A stretch of 64,000 bases of DNA, taken from Cinnamomum chago. Its lineage: Eukaryota; Streptophyta; Magnoliopsida; Laurales; Lauraceae. The DNA is taken from contig CP142453.1 of NCBI GenBank assembly GCA_038049695.1, positions 19,968,001-20,032,000 on the forward strand, given 5' to 3'. Positions 20,072-32,663 of the stretch are shown here, in pieces. The notes under the pieces were generated by a model. The model saw only the letters and a list, made by a program, of their open reading frames with translations, did no database searches and was not told the DNA's origin. The stretch's first letter is position 1; the number at the start of each line of letters is the position of its first letter. The translations under genes were made by a program, and so were the position numbers.

Positions 20072-23000
20072 ATGGCGGAAGTCATGGACGTCCCGATCGA
20101 ATCCCTCGACCGAAGCCGCGACCGGCAGCCGGAGCGGACGGAGGGATCCCCCGACGATCTGCCGCCTCCTCCTCCTCCGCGCCGGAGGGACAGAGATTCG
20201 AGAGAGAGGCGAGATGAGAGGGACGATCGCCGCTACCATGACCGGAACCGATCTCCTGGACCCGTCGGACCTTCCCGTGACCGGGACAGAGACTACAAGC
20301 GGCGGCTGAGCCCCAGCCCTCCTCCCAGCTCGTACCGCCGGCATTCTTCACCGCGCCGCTCATCGCCGCCTCCTTTCAAGCGCTCGCGGCGGGACGATGG
20401 AGGAGGGTACGACAATCACCGCAGGGGAAGTCCTAGGTCAGTGATTTCTCTCTTCTTTGTTCCAAGTTACATGAATGAATTAAAAGCATTAGCATTTCTT
20501 ATACACCAAGCATGAGATTTTATGAAGATGGAATTGCTAATCTCAGATTTGTTATATAGCGTTGCAATCGACTCTATTCGCATGTAGATCATGAATGTTT
20601 GGAATCCATATCATGCAAAGGGACATTGCTTTTGTTAAATTTAATCGAGAGGCGGTATTAAATCAGTTTATTTTCGGTGTCATGTACATAATTAGTACCA
20701 TCATTCATATAATCATCAATCAATAGTGATATAGTATCCTATAGAACCTATCACTGAAGTATCCCTGAAAGGGAATAGAGCTAAGAGAGGAATCTACTAT
20801 GGAAAAAAGATATAGATGAAAGATATGGGAGGGGAGTCGGTGCTATATATATATATATTTTTTTTTCAGTCTTCTCATTTGTGAACTGCTAATGAATTAC
20901 CAGCTTCATTCGCCGGAACCTATGGGACTATTATTCGTCGTTTGGGCACATAATGCCGTTTTTTAGTGGAAGGTTAGCAAGATCTATTATTTGTCATTTG
21001 GTTGATCATTCATTGGATGTTAAGAAAAAAAGGTTTCATAAGCGTTTCCTAATTTGTCCTTTTGTTTTGGTGAAGATTTGTAGAAGTGTATGTTTACTTT
21101 ATGTGGCTTTCGTTCATTAATAGGGTTTTCTTTGTGAGTGCTGTGTCTTTTGGTATGCCTTAACGTGGCTGACTGTGTGTTTTTTTTCCTGCTTTTGGTG
21201 CTATAAAAATAACTATTTACCGTTAAAAAGAAAACACTTGATACTTTACCTGTGGAATGGTCATGACCTGATTGATTCCTGTTATACTGGCATTTCTTGT
21301 CTTTGGCGAATAGATAAATCCGTAAGCTATAATGCACGGATACTTCCAAATGGACAACGTATCGTGTCTTATCGTATCCGATACTTCACTTTTTATATGT
21401 AAAATCCCTGTCCCTGCAATGTCCATGGCGTGTCCCTACTGTATCTGGGCATCATAGTCCGTAAGCAATCCAACAACACTAAATTGTTTTTTCCTTTTAA
21501 AAACACCCAGGTTTTTTTTTTTTTTTTTTTTTTTAAATAGGAAGCACTATAATTCTGTGGAATCTTGATTCTGTATGACAGTCACAGTTGGCAAAAGAAA
21601 AGTTTATGGTACGATGGTACTTGCCTTTCTCAACTTGATTTGTTTCTAATATTTTCTCCCTCACATTTTAGATGTTACTGTGTCACCTCACTACTATTTG
21701 ATGTTGCTTTTGCATATATACTATAAATACATTTTATTTTATTTTATTTTATTTTTCCCAATGGATTATGGATGATTTAATAATAGACAAGTTGGATAAC
21801 CACCTCATCATAGTTTTCCCTTCTTTCTATTTTTTTTCCAGGTCCTCGTGTCTGTGGAAGACCTTTTTTTTTTTTTTTTCTCCATCTCTTGAATCACAAA
21901 TCTACTAACATCTCCAAAGTGTGATGTTTTGTAATGCAAGATTATTATGTTTTTGTTTAGCTTATATCTAAGCTGTTGATAGAGAATATTATCCTATCAA
22001 TTTAGGATCAACATGGATTCATCTATGTGATTGTCTTAACTTTTTTTGAAATGGCTCCAGGTTTAACCATGATTATGGTGGAGGTTATGATCGTCATGCA
22101 ATGGGGGGCAGGGCTGGATATCTTGAAGAAAGACCTCATGGTCGATATTTGAATCGCCAATCTGGTAATTGTTTTAATTAACATTGATCTCAAAGTTGTA
22201 TAGATTGTTCAATAGTGATGCCCGCTTCTTTTGTCCTTGAGCATGCATGTCGTTGACTTTTGCATGCTACAATCAAGTGGCTTTCATAATCCCATCACTA
22301 AATGATCTATTTGTTTTCTTATTTAAAAATTATCTTTCATGCACTACTTAACTTTATCTTCTTCTTCTTTTCCATTTTGCACGATCTTTTATCTAAATAG
22401 ATTCCTTAATCATCATGTAACCTATTAAAAATCACATAGCCTATTAAAAATAAAAACACTGAATAATGAAGGAAAAGAATTTAAAAAATAACTAAAAATA
22501 GTCATTTATTGCTATTCCCATCTATTGAACCAATCTGAATTGTGCGATTCAATGGAACTACTATCAAAGCGTAAGACTCACATATGAATTTTAAGATTTA
22601 GTTGAAAATGGGAATCCTTGTATGGAGTTTTTCTTCTTCTAGGATTTGATATAAATCATAAGATTATGATCCTGAATATTAGGATCTTAACAACAATGGT
22701 CTTTGCAACTATTGCTGCACATGTTAGAATGTGGTCTTCAACATTAGAGGAGGGCCCATGTTGATTTTTTGGAGGATATGGGACGATAAGTCTGGCTCCA
22801 AGTTTGAGTAGCAAGTCAGCATTCGGCAAAGAGGTGAATTCATGTCCAACATAGGCCAACAACGGCTCTGGTGAGGAAAAGTCTTTCTATGCAAATTGAT
22901 GGTCTGCCAAGGAAAATGAGTAGTCCAAAGAGGACATGGAAGGCAGTAAGGTTGGATTTGAAGAAGTGCAACATATTTGACGTTTTGGCCCCGGGTAGAT

Positions 23001-26000
23001 CGAAATGGAAAAACATAATTCAGGTAGCCGACCCCAACATAGTTAGGACAAGGCTTTGATGATGATAATGAAATTGTTACTGCAGAAAATACAGTTAAAT
23101 ATTAGATAAAATTAAGATCACCGTCTTAGTTACGGATTCCAAGGCTCCAAAGTTAGGCAGCGAAAACATGTGAAAAGATTTGACTGTTCTGATCTTGAGT
23201 AGCAGTTAGATGAAATTTAACTTTGGTGAGTGCCACCAACTCACCGCCTTGGTTGTTTGTATATAGCTCATATGAGGATGTCCTCATTTGAATTTTTTTC
23301 CTATTTATATATTTATCTAGGTATATGGATGTAGCAGACGCACTGTTGTCATGGTTGGGTGCTGTCATCACAGTCGGAGCAGTGAAATTCAGGGCGGTCC
23401 CAGTTTATTAATGGGGCCTCCTCTTTAATGTTCAGATTGGGATGTCTGCGCTAGGAGAATATTTCACCATGGATGTATATATAGTTGTGTTCTATTTTGC
23501 ATTTCTAATATGGTTGTATGACTCACAACAGCTTCAGTTCGAGTGTGGGCATGAACTTCTTTGTGCGGCTATGCACTTAGCCATACTTCTTGAAGCTTTT
23601 ACTCTTGAGCATTGATGTGTCATGTTGCATAACCTTTCTGCAGATTGGTCTGATTCAGGACGTGCTGGTTCTGCTGATATTCCGAACATGGGAGTTACAC
23701 AAAGGTGCGCATTAGGCAGGAGCCTATTTTTGTCCTTTAGTCCAGTCCATTTGATTTTCCCCCTTTCTGGTGAAGCATTTGAACTTTGTCTTATTATCAG
23801 TGTGCTATATTGTTTCAGTTGACTTTCTTTTGATTCTACCATATCTCTGTCATAGCTGCATTTAAAATCCATGTGATTGGATCTTGTATAAGATTAAGCA
23901 ACTGAATCTTTCCAGAAGATACTGGACTGTTTGGATATCCAACCTTGTTAACATTGGATCCAACGTTTTCCTAGGACAAACCATGGATACAACAGAGACA
24001 CAGATTTCACTTTAAAATGAGGTTTTGGATATGATACAATATGTGGATAAGTTGTCTATTTTGTAGTACCTGGTGGTTATATATCCCTATCCAACCTGAT
24101 GGATCCCAGAGGTAAGTCAAGACCAGGATCAGAGTTGTATCAGATCTAATCAGTCATTAATTCTTAAAAAACTTTTGATGTGACTGTTCCTTTTGTTAGG
24201 AGTCCAGTATATTCATTCATGCTGATGCTTAGTATGTGATATCTTATTGTTTTAGGGAAGGCTTGATGTCATATAAGCAATTCATTCAGGAGCTGGAAGA
24301 TGATATCCTGCCAGCTGAAGCTGAGAGGAGGTATTCTACACAAAATCCTGTAGTTCTCATAAAATCCCATAGCTCTCACTAAAGTAGTTAATGCCGCATA
24401 GAAGCACCTTCATGCTCTTGCACTACATGCAACATACATTTCATGGACTGATATGTGACTTGTATTATATAGATACGAAGAATACAGATCGGAATACATT
24501 TCAACCCAAAAACGTGCTTATTTTGCTGCTCATAAGGAAGAAGAATGGTATGCTTTTATTTTTTGTTCCTTTATTTTCACTTCACAAGGAGCCTATTGCT
24601 TTATGTATTCTTTTAATTATTTGTTTTTTGGGTTCAAGGTTGAAAGACAAGTATCATCCAACAAACTTGGTAACAGTTATAGAAAGGTGAGCTCTTTTGA
24701 TTTGCATATTTGAAGAATGAAAGAAAAGAATATATGACTGAATTGATCCATGGACCATAATATATGGTTCGGTGGTTTTTCTCTCACTCATGTCACCAAT
24801 TTTTCTGTCTTTTTTTTTTTTACTTCTTTCAGAAACTATTATTCTTCTGTCAAAATTATTTCCTTGTCTACTATTTTTCTTTTATCTTAAAGATTGTTGT
24901 GACTCTGGTACTTATATTTCAGGAGGAATGAGCATGCTCGGACTGTTGCAAAAGAGTTTTTGCTTGATTTACAGAATGGAACTCTAGACGTGTAAGATTT
25001 GTTAGTTGAAATAGCCTATTCACTGTTATTTCATTCATTTAAAGATTTAATCTGAATTAAAAAACTTAAAAAGATCTATGCATTGAGCCTGCGTCCCTAA
25101 ATTCCGAAATAGAACCTAGTATGATACTTTCACATACTTCTTTGACTATAATATTTTGTGCGTGGACCAAACCTCTGGCTTTCTTTTGGCTGCCTGCCAC
25201 TTTAGGTGATGTGAAATTACTCTTGGTATTTTGGAATACACAGAGAGTTCAGATCCTATGCGGACCTCCCTGTGGGGCCCACCTGATGGCCCACTTTGGG
25301 ATGGGGCTGGGGGATTTGAAGATCTGCATGGGCCCCTCTTATGTACAAAAATATCGGCCTCATTTGATCATCCTAACCCTATCATTTGGGGCCCATAAGT
25401 CCAGTCCATTCGCATTGGGTGCAAACCCAGGGGGGCGTGTGAACTATACTTTTTTTTATTTCTTTTATCTTTTTTAAGAGGAGGGGAGGGGAGGGGGCAC
25501 TATGGGTGCGTACAATGCACGAGTTGTGCATATGCACACCTTTTTTGTGTACACCCATGTGCACCTCATAGTGGGGCCTACTTGATAGTCCATCTAAATG
25601 GACCACACAAGGAAGGTTTGCACACATTCAAATGGACTGGACATTCTGAAATAAATACATACACGCACATATGTATATACATATATAGACACATGCTCAA
25701 AATTGGCGAGTAGCCACTGTTTTGAACTTTTATCATATTTGAGGCCATTGTCATACCCTTTTTCCCATTTATGCAGCGGTCCAGGTGTCTCTGCCTCATC
25801 AGCAATGCAATCGGGACAGGGCAGCGATATAAACTCTGAAGATGAAGCTGATCCTGGAGGCAAAAGGAGACGACATGGTAGGGGCCCAACAAAAGGAAAT
25901 GACCTCTTAGCAGCTGCTCCCAAGGCACCGCCTGTCAGTGCCGAACCGAGACGAATCCAAGCTGACATTGAACAAGCTCAGGCGCTTGTTCGTAAGCTTG

Positions 26001-29000
26001 ACAAAGAAAAGGGTATTGGCGAAAATGTTCTATGTGGTGTTAATCAAGACAAGGGGTCAATTATTATTATACGGGGTCTAACCACTGTCAAGGGTCTTGA
26101 AGGCATTGAGCTACTGGATACACTCATTACTTATCTATGGCGCATCCATGGTTTGGACTATTATGGCATGCGTGAGATGGATGAAGCTAAGGGTCTTCGA
26201 CATGTGAGGTCTGAGGGTAAGAGCTTTGATGAAAAAAATACTGGTGGGGCTGATTGGGAGAATAAACTTGATTCATTTTGGCAAGGACGGTTGCAAGGTC
26301 AGGATCCATTGGAAAAAATGACAGCCAAGGAGAAGATAGATGCAGCAGCCTCTGAAGCTTTAGACCCTTACGTACGGAAAATAAGGGATGAGAAGTATGG
26401 GTGGAAGTATGGTTGTGGAGCAAAGGCCTGCACAAAACTCTTCCATGCTGCGGAGTTCGTGCATAAGCATCTTAGACTGAAGCACCCAGAACTTTCGTTG
26501 GAGTTGACTTCAAAAGTACGGGAGGACGTGTATTTCCAAAACTACATGAAGTTGAGTGTGGGTTTCAATAGTTTGTTTTGAATTATAGCATGTTACTTTC
26601 TCTTGTAATAGTTTTGATCACTAAAATGTTCAATGTTTCCATTGTAGTGATGCAGATGCACCTGGTGGCACACCCATCATGCAACTACCCATACAGGTAT
26701 GAACAATCTGAATGATTAATGAAGTCTGTATCAAAATTACGACTAAATTAACATGCTCATTAGTCATGAACACTTGCAAGCAACATTTCATACTATACAC
26801 ACAAGCATATGCACAGCCAAATAGGTCAACAGATAAGCAATGATGCTTATTGAAATCTGATCTTATGAATATCCAATGATAAAACTATTATTATCCTCAC
26901 CATCTCTCTCTCTTTCTCTCTCTCAATTATTTTATTCAAAACACTGCATCAGTAGAAGAGAGATGCTCTCTCTCTATTATTTTATTCAAAACACTGCATC
27001 AGTAGAAGAGAGATGTACCAGATGGTGACTGAAATCCACCCACCCAAAGAAAAGAAAAACAACACCCACACCTCTAGGTTAAACCACACAATAAATCTTA
27101 TCTAACGATGGAGAATGTTCTCCTACGAGCTGGTTGCATGTGCAGTCCAGCTCTATGGGGCTTACGTCGGCCCACCTTTGATCAGTGCAGCTCCTTTGAT
27201 ACTCATCATCCCATGATCTCACATCTGGACCAATTTTACACACATTGAACCTTCACTTACCGTTGGATTGGATCTCAAAAAATCTTCAGTTAAACGCCAT
27301 TATACTATATAAAAGCTAAGCCTTTTCAATCTAATTTGCACTTTCTGTTGTGATTTTGACTGTTAGTTATCCCCTCCTCTCTTATTTCTTGTAACTGCCC
27401 ACTTCTTATCCCCATGCAACACCTATCTCATCTCATGTAACTACCCATGTCTCTTGTAACTTCCCCATTTTTTCTTTTTCATTTATGCAAGAGTGCCTAT
27501 CTGCTCACATCTCCTGATTCCATTTCTACATATTTTCCCATTTTTTTTTACCTCACTTCTCCTATTTGCTTTCTACTCTACCTACTCTCAATTGTGAAAA
27601 TAGGTACGTTAATATATATATTTTTTGTTTTCTTTCAAAAAATTTACTGTTGTACAATGTATTTGGGCCGCCACTCAAGTCAATAATTATTTTTCAATTG
27701 TATGAATATTTGGTTTGCATTGTATGGACAGACTCGTGCTTAGCACGGGTTCTTGTGCTAGTTAGACTTTAAGGTTGTTTAATCAAGGGGTAGGATAATC
27801 TGCTGGGGCTGATTTTGTGGCTTCCCCTTGGACATAAGGAGACCTTTCCATCTGCCCTTCTCCCACTAATGGACATTTATCTATGTAGGCCCATGAGCTG
27901 CATTGCATATTAGCAATGCGCAGTCTGCTCGTCGTAGAACATTGTCCATCTAATGATAAGACTCTTATTATCCTAACCAGCTGGTGCAACATTATACAAC
28001 AGTTTGCACATGAATACTTACATGCAAAGATTTCATATTGTGAGCTCTACAATAGATTCATTCATGAATGCATGCATCTTGATTTTTTTTTTCTTTTTCT
28101 TTTTATGAATGGTTGATCATTATTCTTATTGATAGTCTATTTTTTAGAAGGACAAGTCACAACGGCGCAGACCTGGTTTGGATAGCCGTTTGAGAGATGA
28201 TCGCAGTATCCATAGAGAGCATGACAGAGTTGATACCATTAACAATGATGGAAGGTATGATAGGATGGAGAATTCCCCTTCTCGTGATTACCAATCCAAC
28301 ACCAATGTGCTTGAAGGGGGGAATCCTGATGATCCAATGTATGATACTTACGGTGGAAAAGGCATGCGTGGTGCTTCTTATCCCTCAGATGTACCCCCAC
28401 CACCAGTACTGATGCCTGTACCTGGTGCTGGGTAAGTTGACTGTTGATTCAGTTTGATATTTGCCTTTGGTGGTTGTTATGCATGTAATATTGTGTTTTC
28501 AATTTATCGAATCTGTGGATTTTGCAGCCCATTGGGGCCTTTTGTACCTGCTCCACCTGAAGTTGCAATGCGCATGTTGAGAGACCAAGGTGGACCTTCC
28601 CCATATGAAGAAAATGGTGGCTCACGTGGTAGGAAAGGGCGTTCAGCCCCTCAAGTGGGTGGTCCAGCACCAATCCTTTCTGTATCTCAGGCTTTCCGAC
28701 AGGATCCTCGTCGTATTCGAAGGTGAATGATGCTCTGGGAATATAACTCAAATATGTTTATTCTTGTTTCTATTCTTGAGAATTTGCTCATGTACTCAAT
28801 ATAGGGAAGTCGGTTGTCATCCTATCAGTATGGTTGAAGAACTGAATTTTTTGAAGAAATCTTCCTGACTCGTGGGCTACTGAATATGATAATAATATAG
28901 AAGTTGCATTTTGTTGAACAGACAAAGCTCACCCAAAGCGCCCCCATCATTTCTGTTTTTATCGTCTTTTTTCTTTCCTCTTTACCTCAATCTTGGACCA

Positions 29001-29481
29001 AGTTTGAGTGTTTTTGGATGATTGTATAATTTTTCTAGATTGATAAAGTTAGTAGGATCTTTTTCACTTCTTAAATTTTCTTTCCACAGTTGACCTCTTT
29101 TCTATAATCAGTGGTGGAACCTGCCCGTAATCTATCTATGATAAGTTTTTCGGCTTAGGATCAGGAAGCCCAGTTGTCTACATGAAGTCAAATCATGTAT
29201 GATGGATGTCTTGGAATTCTGTTTTCCGGGCCGGAATGCACCACTAGATTTCTTTATTCTTTCTGGTGTTAAGATCTGTTCTATTAGTTAATTGCTGTGA
29301 CTATAACTAGATTGTCCTCGGCTTAAAAACCTTTTAAACTTTGATCTCTTCTATATAACTGTTTTTTATCCAAAAACTTATTGCTGCCATTGTTTGATCT
29401 CTTTTTATTTGTCGGTGCAGCTATCAAGACCTTGATGCCCCTGAAGATGAAGTCACCGTCATAGACTACAGGAGTTTGTAG
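20072..29481 (+). CDS. SE: SERRATE / ARS2-like zinc-finger protein, 12 coding exons
   Basis: Exons are 20072-20436, 22061-22164, 23644-23704, 24256-24330, 24473-24547, 24639-24686, 24923-24991, 25777-26550, 26648-26696, 28148-28431, 28528-28722 and 29421-29481. All have GT-AG junctions and matching phases, and join to 2,160 bp (719 residues), the length known for Arabidopsis SE. Residues 1-170 are Arg/Asp/Ser/Pro-rich and disordered. The SERRATE/Ars2 N domain begins near [20 protein letters not shown] (about 180). A C2H2 finger has C479, C484, H497 and H502. The C terminus is Gly/Pro-rich and ends [11 protein letters not shown] works in the nucleus with DCL1 and HYL1 in pri-miRNA processing, and with the cap-binding complex in splicing and RNA decay. 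The start is the first Met, in good context. The gene looks intact. Confidence 0.95.
22871..23065 (+). mobile_element. LINE 3' end fragment in SERRATE intron 2
   Basis: The frame reads [14 protein letters not shown], then [20 protein letters not shown] and a stop, followed by TGATGATGATAATGAA. This is the conserved C-terminal motif of a plant LINE reverse-transcriptase ORF (W-x-x-x-x-x-x-D-L-x-x-C ... DRxxWRxxIxVADP). It lies in the sense direction of SERRATE in a 1.48-kb intron. No upstream RT domain is retained. Confidence 0.7.
24992..25776 (+). other. SERRATE intron 7 with probable transposon debris
   Basis: This 785-bp intron has a GC-richer block at about 25240-25620 with GTGGGGCCCACCTGATGG and CATAGTGGGGCCTACTTGATAG. 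Related GGGGCC-type words recur near 31340. It looks like an inserted degraded element, but no ends were identified. An open frame running through it is not coding. Confidence 0.4.
26697..28147 (+). other. SERRATE intron 9 (1,451 bp) with a 50-bp tandem duplication
   Basis: A 40-bp block (26926-26965) ending GTAGAAGAGAGATG is repeated exactly at 26976-27015, next to CTCTCT microsatellite sequence. The rest is low-complexity and pyrimidine-rich. No coding content is seen. Confidence 0.7.
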
Positions 29482-29620
29482 AGAAGTACATTCTCTCTCT
29501 CTTTTGCTTTTTGGTGGAAATGCTTTGTACGATAGACAGAGACATCCAAATTGTTGGCAATGTTCATAATATGCTTGCCTTCCAATATGGCCAGGTCACA
29601 AATAAATGTGCCTAGTGATT
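29482..29620 (+). terminator. Probable SERRATE 3' UTR and poly(A) signal
   Basis: A canonical AATAAA occurs at 29601-29606, about 120 bp after the stop codon, in TG/T-rich surroundings. The cleavage site is not determined. Confidence 0.5.
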
Positions 29621-31975
29621 ACTTGAATTCGGGAATGGCTCAAATGTTTGTGGAGTATAAAACTTTTTAAATGCACTGATCTTTTGTAGTCCCTCTTTTT
29701 TGTGAGAAAAAAGGTGGCCTTTGGATTTATTTCGTCTGATAGGGAAGATCAAAAGGTGAGATTTAGATGTGGGAAATTTAAAAAGAAGATTCCTTATTAG
29801 AATGAGGAACGAGGTGATATCTGGAGGATGAGAGACCCCACCTTTCATATTGCCGGCCCTTGTTTTTCCAGAGAAAGCTAGAGATGGGACAGATCATCCA
29901 GCGGCTGAAGTGGGGAAACTGGTGCTATCTTATGTTGCAGTTTTGCTGCCTAATAGTGTGTCAACGCCACTTTTTTCTTGCTTAGAATGCCGCCAAGTAG
30001 GGAAAGTGCTTTCTTCACCTCCATTTTTCCTAAATCTGCAGCAGTAAACTTATAGTCAACTTTCCATATTACAAATTACATCTGTAGACAGGAATTTTAT
30101 CTTGGTTCTTGCCATTCTTAACTTAAATATTAATTTGTTATTGCCATACTTAAATGTTAATTTGTAACAGGAATTTTATTTTTATTTTTATTTTTTTTAT
30201 ATTAGTATGCTGGTTGATCGCAGCCGACCCCTAGTGCTTCCAATGGAAATTTTGGGTCTGCTTTCAAAACCCACATTTAAATCCAGGATTTGAGTATATG
30301 AGGGCCACTTTGTAAAGATTAAGGGAAAAAAACTTGTTTCAATTAGAGTGATTCTCAGTGTCGGATCAATACAATCTAAATTGCATAGTTAGCTTTCATA
30401 AAACAAAATATGTTTTTTTTTATTTTTATACATGTGATCAATCCCGGGGTTGGGTGCACTATGGTTGGAACTTGGAACTATGGTGTGAGGGTTGTTTGAT
30501 TGCATTGATTATTAAAATGGGAGCTAAGAATTGTCTCCATGTTTATATGAGTGCTCTTTTTTCAACTTGGGTGCACTTTTAATATAAGTTCTTCCCTCGT
30601 GTACTCATCCAATTCAAGAATATTACTATGTTTTCACGCATGATATAGGTTTTGGTCGTATAAAAATCCTTTTTGCCTCCCATTCATTTGCAAGAACTGA
30701 TGAGCTGACCCATATGTGCTTAACAGTGATTTTAATTTCAAGCCTAAAACATAAGAGTCCTTCTAGCTCTTATAAACCTGTAAAATACAAAAAAGAAAAG
30801 AAAAACCAATATTCTTTCGACTTATTTGATAAATATTTTGTGCACTTCAATTCTTCAAGTAAAATTTCAGTTCATTAAGATTTTGATAACATGAAATTTA
30901 TTTGTGATTTTCACCCTTTGTTTTGTAAAGAAATCTGAATTTGGTAAAATGAGAATTGAATTGCATTTAAGTTTTGAGATTACTTCTCCCCAACAATCAT
31001 TGCAGCCAGCCGAAAAAGTTGGTTCTATAAAGTTTTTTCCTTTCATATACATTCATTTTTCATGAATGGTTAGGCCGTCCTCATGCAAGAATGGGGGTGT
31101 GGTTTTGTAAAAGTTCACATTTGTGCGAAAATAATAAGCATTTCAACCTGGGAGGAACAAATTTTGAGACCTTTAAAGTTGTCAGAATCCTGCTATTTGC
31201 ATGGGAGGAAGACTTGTCTGATCAAATCCAAAGGCCTACTCAAATCAGATGCGTTAAAACTTTGATTAATGCTATTAACATTATTATGATGACAGAGTGG
31301 GCCCGGTGGACCCCTTGGAATGGCTAGCCTATGGGGCCTACCTAGGAGGATGGCAATCTTTGAGATTTTCAAGGCTTCCAGCCCTCATGGTCCAAATGTA
31401 TGGGGCAAAAGAAAATTGAATGCTATTTGATCATGAAAAGTACTATTTTGAGGGCTTAAAGTTGTTTAAATTTTAGCTCTTGAATTAGATATAGAGCTGC
31501 CAAATTTGTCCTATTAGAAGGCATGCAGGAGCTCAAATGAGCATCAATTTAGGGTGAGTACTAATTCGCGAGGACTGTGACTGTGAGGAGATCGATCATA
31601 CGGTGGGTAAGGTAGGCCTATGAGCACCAGGCAATCAGGCATCTATATAGCGAACTACATGGGCCCGAACCCTTACCTGAAACAGGTAAATAGACCCAAA
31701 CCCAATCACAAAAATTAAATGGGTCAATGGTACTCGTAACGTTATTGTAAGGAAACCATCTCTTAAAATTTTGGTTTCTTTTTTGAAGAAAGATTAATGT
31801 TTAATATTACAGCAAAATAATAAATAATAATATAATACTATTAAAAATAAACTTCACAAATCCCCATTTTTGTTTTTATGGGATGAAATTGGGTCTGTGT
31901 AATACTTTTTACTTGTTCAGCAAGTTTATGCACCTCTCACAAGGAGGGAAAAAAACGTAGGTTCTAGATTAACCC
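29621..31975. other. Intergenic region between SERRATE and carbonic anhydrase
   Basis: No gene is seen on either strand. The sequence is AT-rich, with a TTTTTATTTTTATTTT stretch near 30179 and a GTGGGCCCGGTGGACCCC block near 31298 that may be degraded transposon sequence. Confidence 0.7.
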
Positions 31976-31979
31976 TCTT

Positions 31980-32150
31980 CTATTTATTTATTTATTTATT
32001 TTTACCTTTTTGATAATGCAGAATGTCCCAGCCTTTGGGCCAGAATAATCTCTACGGGCTCAGGAGAAAAAGCCAGGTAAAATTCCCTTGTGGACCGAAT
32101 GTGGTAGTGCAGTTTCGAACCCACAACTTTAGAGAGGAAATTTTGTCGTT
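31980..32150 (-). mobile_element. tRNA-derived SINE, copy 1 (5'-truncated)
   Basis: On the minus strand this matches the SINE at 33805-33984 from GGTTCGAAACTGCACTACC (B-box region) through the body (TTTACCTGGCTTTT and GCCCAAAGGCTGGGA) to an A/AAAT-rich tail at 31980-32004. The tRNA A-box end is not recognisable. It lies about 400 bp upstream of the carbonic anhydrase promoter. Confidence 0.6.
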
Positions 32151-32557
32151 ATCGTGAAACACAAGTCAATACAGGACACATGGTGATGGGTGGGGTCCCA
32201 GAGGCCAATCATAAACAAAAAGAAAAAAGTGAATTATATTGGTTATCATAAAAAAAAAAATGACCTCATCAAAATGTTACTAACAACTAATGCCTTTGAT
32301 CACAATGAAATCAGACGGTAAATGTGAAAACAGTGAATAGTTTGAAATCAATTATCTATGATCAATCGGTCAATAACATTTATAAATCTATTCTTTTCTA
32401 CATAACTAATCCACCAAACCCACTTTTATATCCCACGCAACTTATATTGTCATGACAATGATAGCACAATTGTTGACCGAGTCCTTTCTATTTAGCAAAG
32501 CAAGTACAATAAACTACAATCTCCTCCACAAAACTGCGTGTTTATAGCTGCATTAGC

Positions 32558-32663
32558 CTATATAATCCGGAATGGCATTTATAACTTGCTTGTAGTTCTT
32601 GTTGACTTTTTCAAAAATTGTGAAGGAGAGGGATTAATCCCTTATAAATCCCTATCCTTCACA
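32558..32663 (+). promoter_or_regulatory. Probable carbonic anhydrase TATA box and leader
   Basis: CTATATAAT at 32558-32566 lies 98 bp before the start codon, a normal spacing for a short 5' UTR. A second TTATAAATC at 32642 is too close to the ATG to serve as the TATA box. Confidence 0.45.

Noticed and set aside
20036..20363. Two minus-strand open frames across SERRATE exon 1
   Set aside because: They are antisense shadows of the GC-rich, Arg/Pro-rich SERRATE N terminus, with no start context or homology.
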